Notes under the pieces: generated by a model
Seen by the model: the letters and a program-made list of their open reading frames with translations, nothing else
Database searches by the model: none
Told to the model about the DNA's origin: nothing
Part shown: positions 1 through 5,939 of the stretch, one piece after another
Numbering within the stretch: position 1 is the stretch's first letter
Layout: every line of letters starts with the position of its first letter
Position numbers and translations under genes: made by a program
DNA from: 2-01-FULL-39-10-A sp964525395
Lineage (GTDB): Bacteria; Patescibacteriota; Microgenomatia; Levybacterales; UBA12049
Direction: 5' to 3'
DNA length: 6,016 nt
Assembly: GCA_964525395.1 (NCBI GenBank)
Contig: CAZGGU010000033.1
Coordinates: 1 to 6,016, forward strand

Positions 1-1
1 C

Positions 2-361
2 GATCCTGATGATACTGATGCAAGATTTAACTTATCCGTGGCATATTATAAACTTGGAGATTATCAAAAATCCGTAGATGAATATGAAAAAGTAGAAGAT
101 AAACTCTCCTTCAGAACTCTTTGGTATCAAATCGAACCAATTCTCTCCTATTACGAATTAGGAAATGATGCTCGAGTTTTCCAAATTACTGAAAAAGTTC
201 TTAATAATCAGAATCGTGCTTTTTCAGAACTATATGTAATTCGAGGAAAAATTTATCAGAGGCAAGGAAATAATTTTGCCGCCCAACAAGAATTCGAGAA
301 AGCAGTAATGTATAACAAGAGCTTAAAAGAAGCCCAAAAACTCCTGGCTGAAACGAATTAA
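2..361 (+). CDS. TPR-repeat protein, C-terminal part only (5' end outside window)
   Basis: The reading frame is open from the left edge, so this is the last 119 residues of a longer protein; the GTG at 38 is internal, not a start. Three helical-hairpin repeats of the tetratricopeptide type are visible. The clearest are residues 7-31 (pattern A..YYKLGDYQKS..EYEKV) and roughly 80-112 (Y..RGKIYQRQGN...A..EFEKA), with a degenerate one between them (SYYELGNDARVF). TPRs are protein-protein interaction scaffolds and say nothing about enzymatic activity. From memory, tails like this occur at the C-terminus of exported C39-like peptidases or membrane proteins in Patescibacteria; the upstream sequence would decide. 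The protein ends in TAA at 359-361, 25 bp before the end of the convergent large gene. No terminator hairpin is visible between them. Confidence 0.85.
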   Translation, partial: DPDDTDARFNLSVAYYKLGDYQKSVDEYEKVEDKLSFRTLWYQIEPILSYYELGNDARVFQITEKVLNNQNRAFSELYVIRGKIYQRQGNNFAAQQEFEKAVMYNKSLKEAQKLLAETN

Positions 362-386
362 TTTTATCTCACTAACTTATGGCAAC

Positions 387-3300
387 TTATGCTGCTTTTT
401 GCTGCATTTGCTTAAGCTGAGCAACAGTCAACATAACTTTAAGCGAGGCAATCATCATTAAAAATCTTTGAAAATCCAACCGATAATCCCTTTCTCCTGT
501 TAAATAATGTGCAGATTCATGAATTAATGTACCAAGCAATCCTTCTGGGTTCATCAACTGTGACTGTTTAATTGAGATATCAAGGCCATTGTTTCTATCA
601 ACCACACTACCATTTAAAGGATATGATTCTCCCTTAACATGCAAATCTTCGGGCTTCATATTAGTAAGCGTGAAAGCTCTAAGATCGATTTTTGGCGCAG
701 TCTTATTCAGATAATCCTTTGTATCTTGGTCAAAATCTAAAGACTCAATTACCCCTAGAAGTAAAGTATTTACTCCCTGATAATATCTATATAGCTTCAT
801 ATGATCATCAGGTGAAAGCTGAACATCATCAGAGTCTATTTGCGCGGAAAAATCTGATGAATCATATACTTCATGCATAAGAAGAGATGTTAGCCCTTCA
901 GGTAGATGGATCAAATTATGTGTTTCCAGATGCGCCTCATCTGCTACGGCTAATAAAGTTTTAAAGGTTTCACCATCACGATCTATCACTTCTGCATCAA
1001 TACCCCCAACATAATAACTGTTTAATTTTTTGAGCCTAGATTTTAAAGATAAGATTGCATTAGGACCAAATGTTGCATAAAAAGTCTTCCTCCAAAGAAC
1101 TTTAGTTCGTTCAGATGTAATAAATGAATTTGAAATTAAATCATATTCAGAAAAGTCAGCTTCAGGATTATTTACTGCTGTTAAAAGTATTTTTTCCATT
1201 ACTGAAGTATCTGTAAGATCCGCATAATAATTTCTCAAATAATTTCTCAAAACCTGTGAATCATAATTATTTCTTTCGCGGGTGTTAATAATTGATTCAT
1301 TAAAATCATAGCCGAACATAAATCTCATATCCATGTTTATATCTATGGGAACAAATAATCCTTTTTCATAAATGCTCCCTGGCATATTGGGGAAAACTCT
1401 AACAAGAACATTTCCTTGCTGAGATTCACGCGGAAGAACCAGTTTCCCAATTCCTCTTTGACCAAAATCATTTTTCATCCTTGGGTCTAGCTCCTTTGCC
1501 CATACTCTCCAAATCTCTCCCGCGGTATCCCATTTACTAAAAATTTCATTTACCGTCCACATTTGTTCTTCACTTAACTTAGCTTGATCTGGTTCGAGAT
1601 CAAATGCTGAAAAAGTTGTACTAGACCCTACTCTTTGACCACTATTCCAAGTCATATTAAATCCTAATAATTCAAAAGTTTTTTCAACACCTTTTTCATA
1701 ATCCCGAGCACTCGTCTGATGCATAACTGGTGTTGCTACCCAATCTCGGGATGCTAGCTGCATTTTTATCCCCTGTTTAAGCGCTGAACCTGCTAGCATT
1801 TTAAGTCCTTCTCCGAACTTTCCAATCTGATCATCATCTTTAGTCGAACTCCCCAAACTTGTTAGATAGGGTGTCGTAAAACCCTGTCCTTTATCGGAAA
1901 CCTCAAAGCCAATTATGTCCCAAAAATATTCCATCCTTCTTAATTCTTCTGAACTAACCTTCCGAATTTCGCCCTCTCTGTTAACCACAGTAAAAGAAAT
2001 TTGCGGAATCTCTCTAGAAGCATCAATATGATTTTGAATAGCATCTAAAAGCATTCTTCTTGGATCCGACCAAACTTTCTCTCCATAATCTACTGAGATT
2101 GTTGTTGTTAAAAAATCTTTCCCTTGATTGACCTCAGGCTTGACTTGAACTCTTTCCGAAGCTATGCGCTCTATATTAATAGTTTGATCTTGACCGGGAA
2201 CTAAGTGCAAAAAGTTATTATACAATGCAAAGATGGATGAATCTGATAGTTCAAACTCTCGTTGGGTTTCTGCAATATCTATTATTTCTCTTTTACCATT
2301 ATACGTCTTAAAGGCTAGAAGTTGATTCCCTCTTCTTTTTAATTCTATTAGTGTCTCTTTTTCACCTTGATGAAGGGTAATTTTTATTATTTCATCTTTC
2401 TTTAAACTAAATGGTAAATAATAACCCGCGTCTGATGTAATCTTGTGTGAAGCTCCTGCATCTAATATCCTATTTACTACACCCCTTTCATGATTACTAT
2501 TTAACGGAAGCTCCACCAATTCTCCGTCTAATCCAATTTGATAAATTTTTCCACCAAAATAAAATCTACTATTGATCCCTGTCCAAGGTGATATCCTGCC
2601 TATAACCATGTCTTTAGTATTACCTCCTACCAGATTCTCAGTATCTTTTTGCCAATCTTTCAGAATCTGCTCAACCTCCTCTTTAGTTATATCTAATTTA
2701 TTTAATCTCCGTAGCTTTTGATAAAATTCTAGTAATTTATCATCTTGTTCAACTTCTAGAGCGGTGTAATAATCTCTTTCAGGAAATTGCGCTGCTTCTG
2801 GTATTAGAATTCCTAAGCTAGTTAAGAGCTCGGGCCTTAACTCTGCTAAGCTGTCTGCTGCCAATCTTGTCATTATTTCTTGAGTACGCACATCGAAATC
2901 ATTAGTTCCCACATATGCCTTTACCAATTGAATATACAAATCTGAGACATCAGAATAAGTAAATTCAGAAAAACGTTTTCGAAGTTGTATAGCATTTGTT
3001 TCAAACTGATACCCAATGCTTGAATCATCATCTGGAGAAGAATCATGCTTCTGATATACAAAACGAAGATTCTCAAGTCTTTCAAGATTATATGGAGATT
3101 CCATCATGGCATCAAAATAAGCGTGTGGATCTTCTATATTATTCAGCGCACCCATCTTAGGATGGTTTCTTGTAGTAAAACCTGCCTTTCTAAGCTCTTC
3201 TGAAAAGTGCTTAGTCAACTGTAGTAAAACTTCTACTTGCTCACGCTCCACAAACTCACCATTATTAATAGCCATCTGAGATAGCTCAACTTTAGACTTC

Positions 3301-4694
3301 AGCATGTCATCTAGGGTAACAATCAGATCGGGATAAAGATCTCGAATAAAATGTATCGAAAATTTCGCATTACTAATAACAATTACTCTGTATCCTTGAT
3401 CCTGAGCTTTTCTAATCTGACTCTGGTCCAAAGTGCCACTTGCTACGAAAAGATCTTTTCCTGGACTGAAATAAAAAACACGCTCAATAGCCTGTCTCCA
3501 TTTTGCTTCCTGCTCAAAAGTATTATCTAAAAAATCTAAGTGCGCTATCTCTATAAATTCTTTTCCAGTTTTTATAGCCCTCATCAACTCGATCATAGAC
3601 TCTTGATCATCTAATACATCAAGATTACGCTGTATGGCAGCACTTAAATCTGCTCTATTTACAGTTTTTCTATCTCGTCCATTGATAGCCCATTTCTCTC
3701 CAATGTTATAACTCCATAAAATCTCATCAGTTTCTTCTACAAGCAAACCTTTTATATAGACTCTTCCCCCTGGAACTCCATCCGATTCCAATGAAAAAGT
3801 TTGATGAACCTTAGGAATAAATTTAGGATCTTTATAATCCAAAATATATTTCCCTAAGCCTTCATCTTTTCTGGGATCCAGTGCTTCTGCGATAGTTTTT
3901 CTCAGCTTAGAATCAAAATCAGACGCAGAAAAATCTATGTCAGTTATCGAGCCAGTCGTAGACGGCTGATTTTCCACTCTAGCTTTTCCTTCAAAAACTA
4001 TAGAACCATTTTCTCCTGAAGGACGTGCTAGCCAAAGCTCTTCTTCATTTCTAGAAAGTAACCGAATGTCTGCGCCGGCTCTGACTAAATGAGTGATACT
4101 CATTTTAAGCCCTTCACCCAATCCTCCTCTTCTCCCGCCACTTTCCTTCTTCGTAGTTCCCCCCATAATTCCTAAAAATCTGTAATCAAAACCGGAACCT
4201 TGATCTTCAATCCGAAAACCAGTTATTTCCCAAGAATCTGCTTCGTCATTTACGGCAGAATAATCAAGAAGTTTAGATTGATCACCTTTTCTAAGCTTTA
4301 ACTTAATTTTGGGAAGCTTACGCTCTACACCTTTAAACCTTTTAGCAATCTCAATGGGATTAAGATTTATTCCTTTTGAAGATAAGTAATTAGAAAATTC
4401 ATTAATCCTAATCCATGCGTCATAAGAATCTATATTTTGAGCAGCGATTAATATGCTATTAATTTCTACTAATTCATCTTCTGGCACTTCAACAAGATTA
4501 ACTCCAACAGTTTCTAATAGATTTCTCTCATAGACACCTTCACTCGCATCCAAATGATTTTGAACCAGATCAATGACAGACTGGACTGGACGCCAGGATT
4601 TCTCACCGTAGGCTATATCTACTCCTGTTTCCACTCTCACAGGAGAAATTCTAGACTTTTTCGCAGGAGGATCCATTACACCAAACTCAGGCAT
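387..4694 (-). CDS. Tandem GHKL (Hsp90-like) ATPase with C-terminal HExxH metalloprotease motif
   Basis: This is a predicted cytoplasmic 1435-residue protein with no signal peptide or membrane segment. Module 1 has the N box at 44-51 (VQNHLDAS), G1 at 164-169 (DQGSGF) and G2 at 190-198 (GGLGEGLKM). Module 2 has the N box at 886-893 (IQNHIDAS), G1 at 934-939 (DKGQGF) and G2 at 958-966 (GKFGEGLKM). These are the Mg-ATP-binding motifs of the GHKL superfamily, and both sets look intact. Each module is followed by a Y.KGL.V segment (313-319 and 1109-1115), possibly the S5-like transducer with its lysine. Each then has a segment ending in a hydrophobic strand (about 396-466 and 1197-1272), possibly Rossmann-like. 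Between the units lie a helical stretch (about 470-690) and a beta-rich stretch (about 695-850). The C-terminus carries HESAH (1392-1396), a zincin motif, followed by G1400, D1403 and D1407. I infer ATP-gated proteolysis or remodelling; no substrate is indicated. ATG 4694 has no Shine-Dalgarno, and Met7 at 4676 is an alternative start. Confidence 0.93.
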   Translation of the reverse strand: MPEFGVMDPPAKKSRISPVRVETGVDIAYGEKSWRPVQSVIDLVQNHLDASEGVYERNLLETVGVNLVEVPEDELVEINSILIAAQNIDSYDAWIRINEFSNYLSSKGINLNPIEIAKRFKGVERKLPKIKLKLRKGDQSKLLDYSAVNDEADSWEITGFRIEDQGSGFDYRFLGIMGGTTKKESGGRRGGLGEGLKMSITHLVRAGADIRLLSRNEEELWLARPSGENGSIVFEGKARVENQPSTTGSITDIDFSASDFDSKLRKTIAEALDPRKDEGLGKYILDYKDPKFIPKVHQTFSLESDGVPGGRVYIKGLLVEETDEILWSYNIGEKWAINGRDRKTVNRADLSAAIQRNLDVLDDQESMIELMRAIKTGKEFIEIAHLDFLDNTFEQEAKWRQAIERVFYFSPGKDLFVASGTLDQSQIRKAQDQGYRVIVISNAKFSIHFIRDLYPDLIVTLDDMLKSKVELSQMAINNGEFVEREQVEVLLQLTKHFSEELRKAGFTTRNHPKMGALNNIEDPHAYFDAMMESPYNLERLENLRFVYQKHDSSPDDDSSIGYQFETNAIQLRKRFSEFTYSDVSDLYIQLVKAYVGTNDFDVRTQEIMTRLAADSLAELRPELLTSLGILIPEAAQFPERDYYTALEVEQDDKLLEFYQKLRRLNKLDITKEEVEQILKDWQKDTENLVGGNTKDMVIGRISPWTGINSRFYFGGKIYQIGLDGELVELPLNSNHERGVVNRILDAGASHKITSDAGYYLPFSLKKDEIIKITLHQGEKETLIELKRRGNQLLAFKTYNGKREIIDIAETQREFELSDSSIFALYNNFLHLVPGQDQTINIERIASERVQVKPEVNQGKDFLTTTISVDYGEKVWSDPRRMLLDAIQNHIDASREIPQISFTVVNREGEIRKVSSEELRRMEYFWDIIGFEVSDKGQGFTTPYLTSLGSSTKDDDQIGKFGEGLKMLAGSALKQGIKMQLASRDWVATPVMHQTSARDYEKGVEKTFELLGFNMTWNSGQRVGSSTTFSAFDLEPDQAKLSEEQMWTVNEIFSKWDTAGEIWRVWAKELDPRMKNDFGQRGIGKLVLPRESQQGNVLVRVFPNMPGSIYEKGLFVPIDINMDMRFMFGYDFNESIINTRERNNYDSQVLRNYLRNYYADLTDTSVMEKILLTAVNNPEADFSEYDLISNSFITSERTKVLWRKTFYATFGPNAILSLKSRLKKLNSYYVGGIDAEVIDRDGETFKTLLAVADEAHLETHNLIHLPEGLTSLLMHEVYDSSDFSAQIDSDDVQLSPDDHMKLYRYYQGVNTLLLGVIESLDFDQDTKDYLNKTAPKIDLRAFTLTNMKPEDLHVKGESYPLNGSVVDRNNGLDISIKQSQLMNPEGLLGTLIHESAHYLTGERDYRLDFQRFLMMIASLKVMLTVAQLKQMQQKAA

Positions 4695-4700
4695 ATATTT

Positions 4701-4711
4701 ATATTAGTATA
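4701..4711 (-). promoter_or_regulatory. Possible -10 region for the large ATPase/protease gene (leaderless start)
   Basis: Reading the minus strand, TATACT (4711-4706) is followed directly by TAATAT (4706-4701). If TAATAT is the -10 box, the expected +1 is position 4694, the A of the ATG. If TATACT is used, the leader is about 5 nt. No good -35 hexamer is visible at 16-18 bp, so this is a weak call that rests on position, on the absence of a Shine-Dalgarno and on the better promoters of neighbouring genes. Confidence 0.4.
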
Positions 4712-4762
4712 AATTCACGAAAAAATGTAAGTTTGATCCCATGAGGAATTATTTATACAAAG

Positions 4763-5245
4763 TCAGAGCCACTCTGCTACGCCACCGTGGCCGCTGCAAG
4801 TTCCTCGCCTATGCTGACTATAGCTGTATGAGCCATCACGACATTGTGCGCTGGCATTACTTGGTTGAGATTCTGAATAAGATGGCGATTGCACACGGTT
4901 ACCATCTACATTCGTATAATATTGGTCATTACTCTGAGTCGAGGCTGGTACTGTGGTAGGTGTGGCTGTAGGCACGAAAACTGTGGGTTTTACTGTGGAA
5001 GGCTGGACTGTGGGTGCCACAGTTGTGGTGGTTTTGAGGCTAGACTGTGGTGTTACTGTGGTATTTGAAAGAGTAGTTGTGGATTCCACAGTAGCGACTG
5101 TGGGAGATGGCGAGGCTGATGTGGAAACTCCTTGAACAGCTGTTTGAGTAAGATTACTTCCTAATATGCCGAGTAAAATGATAAAACCAAATCCTGCGGC
5201 TATATATGTTTTATACGGTCTTTTAGGTGAATTTAAATCTGCCAT
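4763..5245 (-). CDS. Membrane-anchored DUF3761 protein with Ser/Thr/Pro-rich stalk
   Basis: This 160-residue protein has three parts. A short basic N-terminus (K8, R9, K12) precedes one hydrophobic segment (about 14-29, rich in Ile, Leu, Gly and Phe). By the positive-inside rule this places the rest outside the membrane, as a signal anchor or uncleaved signal. Residues 41-104 are a low-complexity Thr/Ser/Pro/Val stalk. Residues 105-160 match the DUF3761 family as I know it: CRDGSYSYSQHRRGTCSGHG at 135-154 and a GGVAEWL end. C135 and C150 could form a disulfide, or with H145 and H153 bind a metal; the role of the domain is not known. ATG 5245 is the only plausible start, because an in-frame TAG lies directly upstream. 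There is no Shine-Dalgarno at normal distance. The gene has its own promoter, and its TGA lies 68 bp before the large ATPase gene. Confidence 0.9.
   Translation of the reverse strand: MADLNSPKRPYKTYIAAGFGFIILLGILGSNLTQTAVQGVSTSASPSPTVATVESTTTLSNTTVTPQSSLKTTTTVAPTVQPSTVKPTVFVPTATPTTVPASTQSNDQYYTNVDGNRVQSPSYSESQPSNASAQCRDGSYSYSQHRRGTCSGHGGVAEWL
4950..5103 (-). repeat. Clustered CCACAGT heptamers in the stalk-coding part of the DUF3761 gene
   Basis: The heptamer CCACAGT, read on the coding strand, occurs seven times in 154 bp (plus-strand positions 4950-4956, 4980-4986, 4992-4998, 5007-5013, 5044-5050, 5055-5061, 5097-5103). It also occurs twice in the opposite orientation (5017-5023, 5086-5092). 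Spacing is irregular. Most copies encode Thr-Val in the low-complexity stalk, so the simplest reading is repeat-driven growth of the linker together with a preferred codon pair. Confidence 0.7.
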
Positions 5246-5267
5246 CTATATTAGGCAGAATACGTGG

Positions 5268-5296
5268 ATATTACTCTCCTTATTGCTGGCTGTCAA
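5268..5296 (-). promoter_or_regulatory. Sigma70-type promoter of the DUF3761 gene
   Basis: On the minus strand a perfect -35 TTGACA (5296-5291) and a -10 TAATAT (5273-5268) are separated by 17 bp. The predicted +1 is near 5261, giving a 16-nt leader without a Shine-Dalgarno before ATG 5245. The -35 contains the TGA stop (5295-5293) of the gene upstream. An AAGGAG (5281-5276) lies in the spacer, 2 bp from the -10. It is 30 nt from the ATG, too far to serve as a ribosome binding site. Confidence 0.65.
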
Positions 5297-5625
5297 CCGA
5301 TAGGATGAGCTTCGTCTAGTCTTGCGGGTGCTTCATAAACTAGAGTAGCGCCTACTGCTGGATGTTCGCCTACTAAATTATCGAACTCCCCTATCCACTG
5401 CAGTGTAGATACTGGCTCATTCATCAGAGTCTCCCACGATTCCCCTCGCGGCGAACTTTCAATTCTTTGTCTTAATACGGGAAATGTTCGCTCGACATGA
5501 CCCGAGATATCATTGGGATTATGCTCATACATATCACGATCTACGTCGCTTATCAAAGTGATACCAGAACTTACACCTAGTTCTACAATAATTTTCTGCT
5601 GTGCTTCTCTAGCTCTCTCGTTCAT
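5293..5625 (-). CDS. Hypothetical protein, 110 aa, unknown family
   Basis: I do not recognise this protein. It is soluble and acidic, with no signal peptide, membrane segment or cysteine. The N-terminal 20 residues (MNERAREAQQKIIVELGVSS) look helical. A central stretch (about 40-56, HVERTFPVLRQRIESSP) also looks helical, and the tail is rich in Pro, Ala and Glu. A longer frame would begin with GTG at 5640. I prefer ATG 5625 because the GTG sits inside the spacer of a strong promoter whose predicted +1 is exactly 5625, making the mRNA leaderless. The counter-argument is an AAGGAG at 5645-5640. It ends 14 nt before the ATG, which is long for a Shine-Dalgarno, and it overlaps the GTG, which is too close. 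The TGA stop lies within the -35 box of the DUF3761 promoter. Coding status is supported by the promoter and the clean frame rather than by homology. Confidence 0.65.
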   Translation of the reverse strand: MNERAREAQQKIIVELGVSSGITLISDVDRDMYEHNPNDISGHVERTFPVLRQRIESSPRGESWETLMNEPVSTLQWIGEFDNLVGEHPAVGATLVYEAPARLDEAHPIG

Positions 5626-5631
5626 GAGAAA

Positions 5632-5661
5632 TTTATACACTCCTTCTATCTACGCTGTCAA
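5632..5661 (-). promoter_or_regulatory. Strong sigma70-type promoter giving a leaderless mRNA for the 110-aa gene
   Basis: On the minus strand, TTGACA (5661-5656, perfect -35) and TATAAA (5637-5632, 5 of 6 matches to the -10 consensus) are separated by 18 bp. Counting 7 positions from the end of the -10 gives +1 at 5625, the A of the ATG. The -35 starts 2 nt after the TAA stop (5666-5664) of the gene upstream. The spacer contains AAGGAG (5645-5640), 2 bp from the -10, in the same arrangement as the DUF3761 promoter. Confidence 0.7.
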
Positions 5662-5663
5662 GA

Positions 5664-5900
5664 TTAATTTACAGAACTATCAGAAGCGGGTGGAATAGGA
5701 TTCTGACGCAGTAGATCGATTTCATCACCCAGGGGTCTAGAATCTTCTGTAAGATCTCCGCTGGCAGAAAGTTTAGTCATTTCTTCCAAAAGCCTTAGCG
5801 CACCTTTTAATTTATCTCCATCACCAAGAAGAGCCAAATCTCCTTGAGTAAATCCTGATTTCAGTCTGATATATTTGAATTTTGGCTTTTCTCTTTCCAC
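5664..5900 (-). CDS. Hypothetical protein, about 78 aa, unknown family
   Basis: No family is recognised. The protein has a basic, aromatic N-terminus (EREKPKFKYIRLKSG), a probable amphipathic helix in the middle (KLKGALRLLEEMTKL) and a polar tail rich in Pro, Ser and Asp. It has no cysteine, signal peptide or membrane segment. The longest frame begins with TTG at 5936 (90 residues), but that TTG is itself the start of a TTGACG -35 box. The predicted transcription start (5901-5900) coincides with an in-frame GTG at 5900, so I take GTG as a leaderless start. Neither candidate has a Shine-Dalgarno. The gene follows the VOC gene and precedes the 110-aa gene on the same strand but seems to be transcribed on its own. 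It could be a small regulator from its charge pattern, but no DNA-binding motif is clear. Confidence 0.6.
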   Translation of the reverse strand: MEREKPKFKYIRLKSGFTQGDLALLGDGDKLKGALRLLEEMTKLSASGDLTEDSRPLGDEIDLLRQNPIPPASDSSVN

Positions 5901-5907
5901 AGGGTCG

Positions 5908-5936
5908 AATATACTATTAAATATATGGGGCGTCAA
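5908..5936 (-). promoter_or_regulatory. Sigma70-type promoter of the 78-aa gene
   Basis: On the minus strand TTGACG (5936-5931, 5 of 6) and TATATT (5913-5908, 5 of 6) are separated by 17 bp, much of it A/T. The predicted +1 is 5901 or 5900, at the in-frame GTG. The -35 begins 3 nt after the TAG stop (5942-5940) of the VOC gene. Unlike the next two promoters, it has no AAGGAG in the spacer. Confidence 0.6.
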
Positions 5937-5939
5937 TTG

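Noticed and set aside
362..386. Bidirectional terminator between the convergent TPR and ATPase genes.
   Set aside because: The 25-bp gap has no inverted repeat. The nearby gctgc-ttttt-gctgc is a direct repeat inside the coding end of the large gene.
692..880. Plus-strand open frame of 62 codons.
   Set aside because: It lies wholly within the large ATPase gene on the other strand and has no recognisable protein features.
387..4694. Assigning the large protein to a named anti-phage defence system or to HtpG/Hsp90.
   Set aside because: The two-module layout and HExxH end do not fit HtpG, and no defence genes lie nearby. The GHKL fold alone does not indicate a defence role.
4764..4776. Small hairpin CAGAG-TGG-CTCTG at the end of the DUF3761 gene as an intrinsic terminator.
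   Set aside because: The stem is only 5 bp, it overlaps the stop codon, and it is followed by ACTTTG rather than a T-run. The T6 run near 4724-4719 has no stem before it.
4763..4810. tRNA Ser/Leu-like 5' end on the minus strand (translated as GGVAEWL, a frequent artefact of tRNA genes).
   Set aside because: No anticodon arm or T arm (GTTCRA) with pairing stems follows in the next 80 bases. The peptide is the normal C-terminal end of DUF3761 proteins and continues a clear CRDG...SGHG motif.
4741..5135. Two plus-strand open frames opposite the DUF3761 gene.
   Set aside because: They are antisense to a recognised protein. The Val/Gly/Thr-rich composition of the second is the mirror of the Thr/Pro stalk codons.
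5626..5640. GTG at 5640 as the start of the 115-residue version of the second small gene.
   Set aside because: The AAGGAG overlaps the GTG, so it cannot act as its Shine-Dalgarno, and the codon lies between the -35 and -10 of a near-consensus promoter.
5513..5698. Plus-strand open frame of 61 codons across the 110-aa gene and its promoter.
   Set aside because: It runs antisense through a strong minus-strand promoter and has no supporting motif.
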